Positions 29,302 through 38,579 of a DNA stretch of 64,000 nucleotides are shown here, one piece after another. The DNA comes from Acidicapsa ligni (lineage in GTDB: Bacteria; Acidobacteriota; Terriglobia; Terriglobales; Acidobacteriaceae). A program made the position numbers and the translations under genes. Within the stretch, counting starts at the first letter, position 1. Every line of letters begins with the position of its first letter. Location: contig NZ_JAGSYG010000003.1 of NCBI RefSeq assembly GCF_025685655.1, positions 558,001 to 622,000 of the forward strand, read 5' to 3'. Below the pieces are notes generated by a model. It was not told where the DNA came from. It saw nothing but the letters and a program-made list of their open reading frames with translations, and did not search any database.

Positions 29302-32300
29302 TTAGAAGGTGACGTGCAGACCCATTGTGACAGCACGCGAACCACCGATAGTTCCAGTAACCGATCCGAAGTTAGCGCCGTTGTTGGGGCATCCATTGCC
29401 GACTGAACCCGACGCCGAGCAAGAACCGACACCGACCGGCAGTGTCGTCGGAATCGTCGTTCCCCGTCCGGAGCCATTGGCAAAAGGAAGCTGATCCAGA
29501 TTTGTCTTGGAAGACTGCTGGTCCACGCTGCTATTGCTGGTGACGATCTGACCGAAGTTTACGAAGTATTCGCTCGTGCTGCAATTATCTCCGTTCATCT
29601 TTGCCGAGTTGGAGCAGGCAGAAGCCTGACGAATCTGCGTCTGGTTCTGGGGCACGTCAAGGCTGGTTCTGTTGGTTACGTTGAAGACATTGAACTCGTA
29701 CTGCAGGACGAGTTTCGTAGTGGGGTGGAAGCTCTTGCGCATCGAGAGATCCAAGCGCTCCTGACCTGCCTGGCGGAAGATGTTGCGCTGGTTGCCCGGA
29801 GCAAAATCGGTCTCGTAAATATCCTGAGGATCGTTACCGGTGGAAACGGGCACGCCCTTTTGTCCAGGAGCCAGATAGTTGATGGCAAGTTGAGTGGGAT
29901 CGATGTGGGGAATGAAGCTGCCACCGCTGCCACGGAACGCACCGGAGTTACCGGTGAGAGCCCGCTTGGGATGCGATGGATCCTTGATCGAGAGCACTGG
30001 ATTCGAAAGTGTTGGGAAGTCGCCGAAGTAAGCACTGCCCACTGCGCCATAGAACTCATACAGGGAATAGGGCTCGCCGCTCTGGATGACGCCAATACCG
30101 GTCAGATGCCAACCATTGGCGATATACGCCATAGGTGAGCTACGCCGGACAAAGTCCGGAGTCTCGACCTGGAAGTTGGCGATGAAAACCTGGGTACGAT
30201 CAAAGTCAGATGAAGCATACGACTGCTTCAGGTTATTTGGGTTGTTACCCGTGAAGAACAGGCCGATGTCGCTTTGCTCGTCGAGTGAGTGGCTCCACGT
30301 GTAGCTGATGCCTGCCTGGACGTGATGCGAGAGCCTCTTTTCAAGATGCGCTTCGAGATCGTTATATGAGGAATTGCCCGCAGTGGTAAAGATTGCCGCG
30401 TTGGGGCTGAATCCGACAAACGGAACGCGGAAGTCGGTGTTACCGCCATCCTCGGTATTCCATGGCTCGCCCGCGATTGAGTTGTAGTCAAATCCGGTGA
30501 ATGAGTTTTGGTTCAGCACCTGGAAACCGTAGGTTCCTGTTTCGCCGTGAATTGGATTGCTGGATGTTGCGATTCCCGGCTCGTTCAACGGAACTGGGAT
30601 CACGGCATGGCGACCGAGATTGCCTACGTAACCGAGCGAGAACGAGATATCGTTTCTCGGCTGCCATTGAAATTTGAGGGTGTAGTTGATGGTGTAAGGC
30701 AGAACATTGCGCTTGTTATAAGCGCCAAAGTTCAATGCATCCGGGCAGTCGGTGTAACCTTCCTGGTTATCCACGGCGCCGCAATTCTTACCGAATTTGG
30801 CGCTATTACCAGTCATTCCATTCAACGTAGCTTGCAACGCCTGCCCGATGACACTGGGATCCGCACTAGGCGCAGCATAGCTTACGTTTAGAGGATTCGA
30901 CAGGTTTGTGCCCTTTCCGACGATATAGCTGGCTAACGGAGAAGACTCAGTAACGCCGAAGGGGCCACCTGTGCCGCTGCCTGCCGGCTGGGAAAGATAA
31001 TTAAACAACTCGCCGCGGTCGTAATACATGCCGGCGCCGCCGCTGAACACAACCCTGCCCTGATTGGCCTTGGGAGACCAGGCAAAGCCAACGCGGGGTG
31101 AAATACCCCATTGACGGCCGCTCAACGTGGATTCGCTCTCGCCTTTGGTGGGGAAGTACTTGTTGTTCGAAGCGACAACGAAACCTGCGTTATTGACCGT
31201 GAAGCCTGTATCTGTTGTGCCGGAAACATCAAACAAGGACTGATCGAAGTTGAACATGTTGCCGTATTTTTCGGTCAAACCGCCCTTGTAGTCATAACGG
31301 GCACTCACGGTAATGCTGAGGTTTGACATCGCCTGCCAATTGTCCACTACATAGGCGGCAATTTCATTGGAGCGGTAGTAACGATCGGCCGTGTTGCGGT
31401 GGCTGATGGGATCGATGCTTTCCAACACATTGGAACTCTTAACCGCATCTTCGAGGAAGCTGGTGAAGTTCTTTGTTGTGATCTGAGCCAGACCACTGCG
31501 GTTGTTGTCGATATTCAACTGCGTGTAATTGTAGCCGCCACCCGCTTTGATGGTGTGTTTACCCAAAGAAAGAATGAGGTTCGTCGAGGGATTCACACGG
31601 TTCTGGGTATAGCCCATATCGGCAAATGAGCTAAAAGGTCCTACCTTCAGGCCGGGAGAATCAACCTGGGTATTGGCAAAACCGCTGAGAAGCAGGCCGG
31701 GCAAACCGGGAGCCAGAGGAGGAGCAGTTGAGGGTGCTGCATCTCCAATGCCGAAGTTTGAGCCCCCATTCGGATTAACAACAGTCTGTGTGAAGTGGCT
31801 GTAGGAATTCATGCGAACGAATCCAAGGCGCTGTTCCCAGTTCAGACGCGAACTGAATGCGATGGTATTGTCGATCGCGCCAACCTGGGACCCGTTGTCC
31901 TGAGTAATGGGGAAACCACCGGTTTGCGAATAGCCAAAGGGCTTTTGGACTGGATCGCTCTGGTAGTAATACTTTACCGAAAGGTTATCTTTTGGATTTA
32001 CGGTGTAGGTCAGCGAACCGGTGCCTTGATCCGAGGTCAAAACGGACGTTCCAATCAACGTTACGTTCGGAACTCCAAATTGATAGGGCGCTCCAGGTAC
32101 GCCCTGAGCCGAAGGAATCAGGTACTGCCCATTGGGCAACTTGGCATTCAAGAGTGACGATGCGATCGGGCCAATCGTTCCTGTAAATGCTTTTCCATTA
32201 CCCCAGGAAGCAGCAGCAGCATCTAAACCGGCAACCGAACGATCATCCGTGAGCCCGGTTGGAACGGTCATTTGCGACAGACCAGTTGCCTGATCCGAAT

Positions 32301-33420
32301 TGTAGCGGCGCTGATATCCCGCGAAGAAAAAGAGTTTGTCGCGGAAGAGAGGACCGCCAACGGTGGCGCCTGTGGTCCAGCGATGCAGTTCTGGATTCTG
32401 GAGAGATCGGGGAAATGCGCCGATGCCTTCAGTGCCGAGTTGGTATGCCTGGTTAAAGAAGAAGGGTGAAGCGTTGAGTGCATTGTTGGCAAAGGTTCCA
32501 TAGATCTGCCCATGAAATGCATTGGTGCCGGTCTTGGTGTTGACGTCGATTTGTGCACCGCTCGTTGCACCTTGCTGGGCGTCATACATGGAGGTATTGA
32601 CACGAACTTCTTCGATAGTCTCGGGCACTGGTGAAGGAAGACTGTTACCGTTCGAACCAAAAACCGAGGTTCCTGTGGGGTTAGCTCCGCCGGTAACACC
32701 TGTACCAGCCGATGATGAGCCGGATGTGCTGCCTGCGCCGATGTTGAAGTTGTAGCGCTGTGAAGTTGAGCTGCTCGAAGTCTTGCCATTAAAGATGTTG
32801 GTGACGTCAACGCCATTGACCTGCATGGTATTGGACGTATCGCGCTGACCGTTGGCCCAGATGGGCTGGTTGCCGAGGCCGCTGTTGGAATCGAGGCCGC
32901 TGAGTAATTCGGCATTGACGCCGGGGGAAAGCACGGCGAGCTGAGTGAAGCTGCCAGTGGCCAAGGGCGTTTCAGCGATCTGCCCTGCATCGAGGGTATA
33001 GCCGTTGGTGGCATCCGTTGCGTTGAGCAGAGGATTTGCCGTAACTTCAACGGATTCAGATGCCTGACCTATTTTGAGCCTGACGTCGATGGTGGTTGCA
33101 CGTGCTTCCTGCACGGTGATTCCATTTTCGTCTGTGGTTTCAAAACCGGCACCGGTAATCTTTACATCATAGGTGCCGATGGGCAGGTTGAAGACCTGAA
33201 AGAAGCCATTGCCTTGCGATTTGGCAGTGCGGCTCAGGCTGATCTGAGTGTTGATCACGGTTACCGTGGCATTGGGCACAGCCGCGCCAGATGCGTCCAG
33301 AACTGTTCCGTTGATTGAACCGAGAGTCTGCTGAGCAAGAGCGGGGGCGCAACAATACAAAACAGCAGCGATCGCCAGCAGGGTACCCGCGGCGAAGCGC
33401 CGAAAATGGGTTGTCGTCAT
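29302..33420 (-). CDS. Oar-type TonB-dependent outer-membrane receptor
   Basis: A very long receptor (1372 residues). A signal peptide ends at ALAQQT. Residues about 30-115 form a carboxypeptidase-regulatory-like domain (GSINGTVLDASGAAVPNATVTV). A plug follows (about 130-300) with VNGVDVTNIFNG and PETIEEVRVNTSMYDAQQG, then a large beta-barrel ending in a terminal strand TMGLHVTF with C-terminal Phe. GAGGAG precedes the ATG. Such receptors are typical of Acidobacteria and are thought to import large carbohydrates or peptides with TonB energy. No SusD partner is present, and the ligand is unknown. Confidence 0.92.
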   Translation of the reverse strand: MTTTHFRRFAAGTLLAIAAVLYCCAPALAQQTLGSINGTVLDASGAAVPNATVTVINTQISLSRTAKSQGNGFFQVFNLPIGTYDVKITGAGFETTDENGITVQEARATTIDVRLKIGQASESVEVTANPLLNATDATNGYTLDAGQIAETPLATGSFTQLAVLSPGVNAELLSGLDSNSGLGNQPIWANGQRDTSNTMQVNGVDVTNIFNGKTSSSSTSQRYNFNIGAGSTSGSSSAGTGVTGGANPTGTSVFGSNGNSLPSPVPETIEEVRVNTSMYDAQQGATSGAQIDVNTKTGTNAFHGQIYGTFANNALNASPFFFNQAYQLGTEGIGAFPRSLQNPELHRWTTGATVGGPLFRDKLFFFAGYQRRYNSDQATGLSQMTVPTGLTDDRSVAGLDAAAASWGNGKAFTGTIGPIASSLLNAKLPNGQYLIPSAQGVPGAPYQFGVPNVTLIGTSVLTSDQGTGSLTYTVNPKDNLSVKYYYQSDPVQKPFGYSQTGGFPITQDNGSQVGAIDNTIAFSSRLNWEQRLGFVRMNSYSHFTQTVVNPNGGSNFGIGDAAPSTAPPLAPGLPGLLLSGFANTQVDSPGLKVGPFSSFADMGYTQNRVNPSTNLILSLGKHTIKAGGGYNYTQLNIDNNRSGLAQITTKNFTSFLEDAVKSSNVLESIDPISHRNTADRYYRSNEIAAYVVDNWQAMSNLSITVSARYDYKGGLTEKYGNMFNFDQSLFDVSGTTDTGFTVNNAGFVVASNNKYFPTKGESESTLSGRQWGISPRVGFAWSPKANQGRVVFSGGAGMYYDRGELFNYLSQPAGSGTGGPFGVTESSPLASYIVGKGTNLSNPLNVSYAAPSADPSVIGQALQATLNGMTGNSAKFGKNCGAVDNQEGYTDCPDALNFGAYNKRNVLPYTINYTLKFQWQPRNDISFSLGYVGNLGRHAVIPVPLNEPGIATSSNPIHGETGTYGFQVLNQNSFTGFDYNSIAGEPWNTEDGGNTDFRVPFVGFSPNAAIFTTAGNSSYNDLEAHLEKRLSHHVQAGISYTWSHSLDEQSDIGLFFTGNNPNNLKQSYASSDFDRTQVFIANFQVETPDFVRRSSPMAYIANGWHLTGIGVIQSGEPYSLYEFYGAVGSAYFGDFPTLSNPVLSIKDPSHPKRALTGNSGAFRGSGGSFIPHIDPTQLAINYLAPGQKGVPVSTGNDPQDIYETDFAPGNQRNIFRQAGQERLDLSMRKSFHPTTKLVLQYEFNVFNVTNRTSLDVPQNQTQIRQASACSNSAKMNGDNCSTSEYFVNFGQIVTSNSSVDQQSSKTNLDQLPFANGSGRGTTIPTTLPVGVGSCSASGSVGNGCPNNGANFGSVTGTIGGSRAVTMGLHVTF

Positions 33421-33617
33421 ATTCTCCTCAAGAAGTGCTTTGTTAAGAATGAGTTATTGTCTTCCATAAGGTAGGTTCAGTGCCTACGCTCTTATTAGAA
33501 TGCGCTGATGACGTTCATCCAAGTGTGAACGGTCTGCGACTAGGATACGAATAGTTTATTAACAGAGTGCAATTTCGCCCATTAAAAAATCCCCTGTGTG
33601 GGAATCAGGACGCAGAA

Positions 33618-33657
33618 CGAGGAGTTCATCCAGGGTAAAAATTGGAGGAACTCCTCG
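33618..33657 (-). terminator. Hairpin downstream of the BtuB-like receptor gene
   Basis: 14-bp arms (33618-33631 with 33644-33657) with one wobble pair flank a 12-base loop. It lies about 36 bp after the receptor stop on the same strand. A T-rich tail is only partial, so termination is likely but not certain. The remainder of 33421-33692 holds the promoter region of the Oar-type receptor, where I see no strong motif. Confidence 0.7.
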
Positions 33658-33692
33658 CTTCATACTTTGAAAATCATATATGAGGTGGCGGA

Positions 33693-36251
33693 CTAATTAT
33701 TGGTTTTTTTGGAGCCGCCTACCTGGATACGCAGGCCCACTCGGAAGTTAAATGGGAGGCTGGGGTAGCCGATGGGGGCGATGTGCTGGTTGCTGGTGAG
33801 GTTTTCGGCCTGACCGTAGATGCCCAGGCGTGAGAGCAACTGGAAGCTTCCGCCGAAGTCGATCTTGGCGAAGCCGTAGTCGAGGTTGCGATTGGGCAGC
33901 AGGAGCGAGTTGCCCTGGTTGATGTCCATATAGCCGAGGTAGGTGGAGTCATCGCTGCGGCTGGAGAAAGCGGCGGTCGAGGCGATGGTCCAGCGCTGGC
34001 CTGCGTAGCTGCCGGAGATGTAGCCGGTGTGCGGCGGGCGGCGGAATGGACGTGCTCCGGTGAGTGGCGAGTAGATGCCAATCGGGATGCCGTTGTAGGT
34101 GGGCTGGGCAACTCCGAGGAGTGCTTCATTGTCGCTGGAGAACGAGCGCTGGACTACTGCATCCAGATAGGTATAGCCGCCGCGGAGGAAGATATGGCGA
34201 CCGATGCCGCCCTCAACCGTGGACTCGACGCCGAGAGCGCGGAAGGCCTGTGAGTTGATGTCCAGCGAAAAGGCGCCACTGTTATTCAGAAAGGCTTCGA
34301 GCTGCTGCTGTGCTGCCGCGGAGAGATTGGGCAGCAATTGTGGAATGAGCCCGGCGCCGACACCCTCGATCTGGCGGCCAAACTGGTTGTGGAAGACGTT
34401 GAGATGGACGATCATGCGTTCGCCGAGCAGGTCTTGCTCGATGCCACCTTCCCAGGTTCGCGCGGTTGGTGCGGCGAGCTGTGAAATGTGGAGTTGGTTG
34501 ATGGTCTGCTGACCGCCATTGGCCAGGAGGAAGGTGTATAGCGAACCGGATTGGTCGGCCAACGTGGGTTCGCGGACGGCGTCGGCAAAGTTGCCGCTCA
34601 GGCGGGTACCATTGAAGAATCCAGAACGGGGCTTGAGCACATAGTAGGAGAAACCGGCGCGTGGCGATGTCTGCGTGCCGATGATCTGATATTTTCCGAG
34701 GCTGCCGCCGACGGTGTAGAAGAAGCGGCTCTTGAAGTCACCGTGAATCTCGGCGAGGTAATCGTAGTTGTTGCGCTGCACGACATCGTTGAGGAAATAG
34801 ACAGGTTCGACTTCGGTGCCACGTTCGTTTTCATAGTGAAAGCCGATGAGGCCGACGAGATGGGGCGTGAAGTGGAAGTCGCCTTCGTATTGGATTTCGT
34901 CGCGATTGGTGACGAGATCGAGGCGATTGGGATAGACAGAGCCGTTGCCGGAGGAGTAGTCGAGGATGGCCTGGCCTACAACCTGGGCTCCGTTAGCGCC
35001 ACGAATGGTGACATCGTTGCCGTAGAAATTGCCAGCGTCCGGAAAGGGGAGATCGCAGGTGTCGACTGGTTCACAGAGGCCTGCTGCGTACCACTGCATG
35101 GATTGTTCGCGCTTGCGAGTGCCGCCGTATTGAACCTTGTTGTGGAAGTCCGCGGTCATCTGAAAATCGAGAGAGCCGCCCATGTAGAGGTTCTGGTCAC
35201 TCTGCTTGCGGTCGTCGCTGATGCCGTAGAAATCCCATGCATTTGGAACTCCAACGGCAGTGACGCCATAGCGGACTGTGCCGCGAAGTTGAACGCTGGA
35301 GATGGGCTGATAGCCGAAGTTTCCGACGCTGGTGCCTGCGTGGTATTGGTCCATGGGCAGGGAGTTTGCGGTCTGCAGCCAGGAATAGGCGCCGTAGTAG
35401 TCCAACTTGTTGCGGCTGCCGGCGAGCTGGAGGTCGTTGCGGGCGGTGTTGAAGTTGCCCAGATCGCCCATGAAGGAAACTACGGGAGAGTTATCGAATC
35501 CGCGCGGAGTATTGAAGTTGACTACGCCGCTGGCTGCGTCGGCACCGTAGAGGCTGCTGTCTGGTCCACGATAGATTTCGGTGCTCTGGATACCGGTTGG
35601 AGAGACGGAGCCGAAGTCGAAGATGCCGCCGATTTCGCTGGCGTTTACGCCGTCGGTGAGGGTTTTGCTGGCATTGGAATCTCCACCCCGAATGAACATG
35701 GAGGCTTGTGCGCCACGCTGTCCGGTTTGCGCCATGACGACGCCGGGCTGAAGGCGGAGGACGCTGACCAGATCATCGCGGCGAGCGAGATCCAGCGAGG
35801 TAAAAACGGTGGTGGAGACGCTGGTCTGCTGCTGAGGAACGGGTGTTCCAGTGGCGGTGACTACGATCGACTGATGGACCCATTGTGGTTCGAGAACGAT
35901 GGAGCGCTCGATGTTGGAACCCTGGGAAGCGTAGAAGGCAGGTGTCTCCAATGCACGAAAGCTGGGCGCGCTGGTGATGACCGAAAAACGGCCACTCTTG
36001 CCGGTCACGAATTGATAGGTGCCATCGGCGCCGGAGACTGTCGTGGAGACGGCCTTATTGCCCTGCATGAGGACGATCGATGCACCGGTGACTGTGGCTC
36101 CGGTAGTGTCGGTGACGATGCCACGGATAACTCCGGCGTGAGCTACTGTCGAGAGCAATAGAAGGATCGTTGCGCAGAATAAGCGCGAACACAGGCTGGA
36201 ACGGCCATGAAACAAACTGACTAACTTGGACTGATTAACAGGCAGAGACAT
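33693..36251 (-). CDS. TonB-dependent receptor under B12-riboswitch control (BtuB-like)
   Basis: I set the start at 36251 (MSLPVNQSKLVSLFHGR) because GGAGG lies 6-7 bases upstream; the frame is open further but runs through the riboswitch. The product has 852 residues: signal peptide (LFCATILLLLSTVAHA), carboxypeptidase-regulatory-like domain (GVIRGIVTDTTGATVTGASIV), plug (RDDLVSVLRLQPGVVMAQTGQRGAQ, YRGPDSSLYGADAASGVVNF) and a 22-strand-type barrel ending FNFRVGLRIQVGG. The riboswitch makes cobalamin or another corrinoid the likely ligand. No btuCDF genes are adjacent. An N-terminal regulatory-like domain is unusual for BtuB. Confidence 0.88.
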   Translation of the reverse strand: MSLPVNQSKLVSLFHGRSSLCSRLFCATILLLLSTVAHAGVIRGIVTDTTGATVTGASIVLMQGNKAVSTTVSGADGTYQFVTGKSGRFSVITSAPSFRALETPAFYASQGSNIERSIVLEPQWVHQSIVVTATGTPVPQQQTSVSTTVFTSLDLARRDDLVSVLRLQPGVVMAQTGQRGAQASMFIRGGDSNASKTLTDGVNASEIGGIFDFGSVSPTGIQSTEIYRGPDSSLYGADAASGVVNFNTPRGFDNSPVVSFMGDLGNFNTARNDLQLAGSRNKLDYYGAYSWLQTANSLPMDQYHAGTSVGNFGYQPISSVQLRGTVRYGVTAVGVPNAWDFYGISDDRKQSDQNLYMGGSLDFQMTADFHNKVQYGGTRKREQSMQWYAAGLCEPVDTCDLPFPDAGNFYGNDVTIRGANGAQVVGQAILDYSSGNGSVYPNRLDLVTNRDEIQYEGDFHFTPHLVGLIGFHYENERGTEVEPVYFLNDVVQRNNYDYLAEIHGDFKSRFFYTVGGSLGKYQIIGTQTSPRAGFSYYVLKPRSGFFNGTRLSGNFADAVREPTLADQSGSLYTFLLANGGQQTINQLHISQLAAPTARTWEGGIEQDLLGERMIVHLNVFHNQFGRQIEGVGAGLIPQLLPNLSAAAQQQLEAFLNNSGAFSLDINSQAFRALGVESTVEGGIGRHIFLRGGYTYLDAVVQRSFSSDNEALLGVAQPTYNGIPIGIYSPLTGARPFRRPPHTGYISGSYAGQRWTIASTAAFSSRSDDSTYLGYMDINQGNSLLLPNRNLDYGFAKIDFGGSFQLLSRLGIYGQAENLTSNQHIAPIGYPSLPFNFRVGLRIQVGGSKKTNN

Positions 36252-36295
36252 CGTTCTCCTCCGTTCCCCTCGGAACGTAAGCGGGTGATAGACAC

Positions 36296-36490
36296 CAAGG
36301 ACCGGTCTCCTGACTTGCGCTTCTCCGAACCGCCTTCCCAAACTCTCCGTGATGGAGAAGTTCAGTGGCATTTGGCCGGACTCCTGGCTGCTTCCCCATA
36401 TGTTCTTGACGGGAAAAACCCCAGGTACGCTCACAGTTGCGGGGCAGTAGCGGATTTACACCGCTTTCCCGAACATCCTGATGCGTTTCA
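36296..36490 (-). ncRNA. Cobalamin (adenosylcobalamin-type) riboswitch
   Basis: Read on the minus strand, the leader contains GGGAAAGCGGTGTAAATCC, then CTACTGCCCCGCAACTGTGA, a GCCACTG element and the B12 box AGTCAGGAGACCGG (plus positions 36302-36315). These are the conserved blocks of the class in the correct order. A TTGACA lies upstream on the same strand (36511-36516). Between the B12 box and the ATG there is a 6-bp hairpin (36262-36267 with 36272-36277) just before the ribosome site and no T-run, so control is probably at translation. Cobalamin binding should reduce receptor synthesis. Confidence 0.93.
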
Positions 36491-36548
36491 GTGAATGAAT
36501 CGCAGGCCCATGTCAATCAGGCCGATGCAAGAAAAGATAAAGAATTGT

Positions 36549-36574
36549 GGGGAAAATCCATGAAAAATTTCCCC
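36549..36574 (-). terminator. Weak hairpin downstream of the GntP gene
   Basis: GGGGAAA (36549-36555) pairs with TTTCCCC (36568-36574) around a 12-base loop, about 100 bp after the permease stop on its strand. The downstream T-tail is poor. It may separate the permease transcript from the riboswitch-controlled gene. The rest of 36491-36676 shows nothing further. Confidence 0.4.
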
Positions 36575-36676
36575 GGGTCTCTGAAGTTTATCATGCAGAA
36601 ACTTTTGATATTGTTTTGATGCTGCTCATTCGTATACGGTATGCCGGCAGGGATTCACGATGCTGCATCGCGATGA

Positions 36677-38038
36677 TTAAACCGCGAATGACAAGGTGAT
36701 CGTGAGAAGCAACGCCGTAACCGAGATGATGGTTTCGCAGACGGACCAGGTCTTGATGGTTTGTGCGACGGTCATGTTGAAGTACTCCTTGACGAGCCAG
36801 AAACCACCATCGTTTACGTGGGAGAAGATGAGCGATCCTGCTCCGGTGGCAATCGCCAGCAGCTCGGGGTGAACTCCCGGGCTGTGCAATGCGATTGGGG
36901 CCACGATGCCGGCTGCGGTGGTCATGGCTACTGTCGCCGAGCCTGTGGCCAAACGCATCAAAGCGGCCAGTAACCACGCCAATACCAGCAATGGAATATG
37001 GCTCTGCAATGCAACACCGATGATGGCCTGCGATACTCCGCTGTCCTGCAGAATTCTCCCGAAGCCTCCGCCTGCGCCGACCAGGAGCGTGATGGTCGCC
37101 GTGGGGGCGAGGCATTCGTTGCTGAAGCGCAGGATCGTATCTCGCGAGAAGCCTCGCAGCCGTCCCAGAGTAAAGAAACTTAGCAGCACACCGATCAGTA
37201 GTGCTACGTCGTCGTTGCCAACCAGATGCAGTCCCTCATTCAAGGCGCTTTTGGGAGTGCTGATTGCGTCTGCCCAACTGCCGATCAGCATGAGAAGAAC
37301 GGGCAGAAGGATGGAGAACAAGGTGAGGCCGAAGCTGGGCAGGCTGCGTCCTGACTCGTGATCAGCTCCATGATCGACAAACTGCGCGGAGATGGGATTC
37401 TCTGTTGGAAGGTTTATATGCGGAGCGATGAGTTTCGCATAAAGCGGCCCAGCGATGATCGCCGTGGGAATACCGACAAGCAGGGCATAAAAGATGGTGC
37501 GGCCCACATCGGCCTTATAGATGGTTACGGCAAGCAACGCCGCGGGGTGAGGCGGAACTAATCCGTGAACCACGGAGAGCCCGGCGACCATGGGCAGGCC
37601 AACCATGATCAGCGATGTTCGTGTACGTCGCGCAACTGTATACACGATGGGGATCAGGAGGACGAATCCTACTTCAAAGAAGGCAGGCAATCCAACTACG
37701 AGGCCGATGAGAACCATCGCCCAATGCACACGTTTCTCACCGAAGAGCCGTATGAGCGTGTATGCGATCTGGTCCGCGCCACCGGACTCTGCCATCATCT
37801 TTCCAAGCATGGTGCCCAGCGCAACGACGACGGCGATGTGGCCCAGGGTTGCTCCTACGCCCGCCTCAAAAGAATGAATGACAGTTGAAGCGGACATGCC
37901 CGTGACCAGGGCAAGCGACAGCGAGGCGAGCAGCAGCGTGATGAATGGGTTCAGCTTGAAGACTGCGATAAGCAGAATCAGGCCAACGACCGCGATCAGC
38001 GTCGAGACCAGCAGGAATATGCTGTGGGAGTCGATCAT
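36677..38038 (-). CDS. GntP-family permease
   Basis: A 453-residue polytopic protein with about 12-14 membrane segments. Family signatures include NPFITLLLASLSLALVTGMS, VALGTMLGKMMAESGGADQIA, GLPAFFEVGFVLLIPIVYT and HGLVPPHPAALLAV. GntP members import gluconate or related acids, but one branch carries D-serine (DsdX). The adjoining RidA, D-aminoacylase and D-serine-dehydratase-like genes make D-amino acids or their N-acyl forms the more likely substrate here (inference). It follows ridA on the same strand with a 59-bp gap. Confidence 0.9.
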   Translation of the reverse strand: MIDSHSIFLLVSTLIAVVGLILLIAVFKLNPFITLLLASLSLALVTGMSASTVIHSFEAGVGATLGHIAVVVALGTMLGKMMAESGGADQIAYTLIRLFGEKRVHWAMVLIGLVVGLPAFFEVGFVLLIPIVYTVARRTRTSLIMVGLPMVAGLSVVHGLVPPHPAALLAVTIYKADVGRTIFYALLVGIPTAIIAGPLYAKLIAPHINLPTENPISAQFVDHGADHESGRSLPSFGLTLFSILLPVLLMLIGSWADAISTPKSALNEGLHLVGNDDVALLIGVLLSFFTLGRLRGFSRDTILRFSNECLAPTATITLLVGAGGGFGRILQDSGVSQAIIGVALQSHIPLLVLAWLLAALMRLATGSATVAMTTAAGIVAPIALHSPGVHPELLAIATGAGSLIFSHVNDGGFWLVKEYFNMTVAQTIKTWSVCETIISVTALLLTITLSFAV

Positions 38039-38097
38039 AGGCTCAGAACGGGTGCTCCTCTGGCGGGCGAGTGGCTGAAAGCTTAACTATAGTGCGA

Positions 38098-38490
38098 TCA
38101 ATTGCCGGGCGCTTTGTATGCAACGCAATCGATCTCTACCTTGCAATCGATGACCATGCTTGAGACGACACAGGCACGTGCGGGTGGGTGTTCGCCGAAG
38201 TGCTCTTTGAAGACTTTATTGAACGAAGTGAAGTCGCGGGGATCCTCAAGCCAGACGCCACATCGCACGACGTGCTCTGGACCATAGCCTGCTTCTTTGA
38301 GAATCGTCAGGAGATTCTGAATTGCCTGTTGCGATTGAACAACGATGTTGCCTGTGATGACTTCGCCCTGGACCATCGGAACCTGTCCCGATACATACAA
38401 CCAGCCGTCGGCTTCGACCGCGCGCGCGAAGGGTAGATGTTGTCCGCCAGTTCCCTTGCCTCCTTCCACTCCATACCGCTTGATACTCAT
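38098..38490 (-). CDS. RidA/YjgF family enamine/imine deaminase
   Basis: A 130-residue RidA-family protein: GQHLPFARAVEADGWLYVSGQVPM, SQQAIQNLLTILKEAGY, and the C-terminal PARACVVSSMVIDCKVEID with the substrate-binding Arg. RidA trimers hydrolyse 2-aminoacrylate and similar enamines released by PLP-dependent dehydratases. This fits the divergent dehydratase gene. It sits between the permease and the D-aminoacylase on the same strand. An extra N-terminal stretch MSIKRYGVEGGKGTG is normal for this subgroup. Confidence 0.92.
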   Translation of the reverse strand: MSIKRYGVEGGKGTGGQHLPFARAVEADGWLYVSGQVPMVQGEVITGNIVVQSQQAIQNLLTILKEAGYGPEHVVRCGVWLEDPRDFTSFNKVFKEHFGEHPPARACVVSSMVIDCKVEIDCVAYKAPGN

Positions 38491-38579
38491 GTTGTCTCCT
38501 TGCGTTGCTGGTTCTCAGTTATTGAATCCTTGTTTGGTGAATCCGGGACTATCGAATCCGAGCTTTTAGATCCTGGTCT

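Noticed and set aside
34551..36161. A 536-codon open frame opposite the BtuB-like receptor
   Set aside because: It is a mirror of a GC-rich barrel gene. Its product is Val/Ala/Asp/Glu-rich without domains, while the minus strand has clear plug and barrel motifs.
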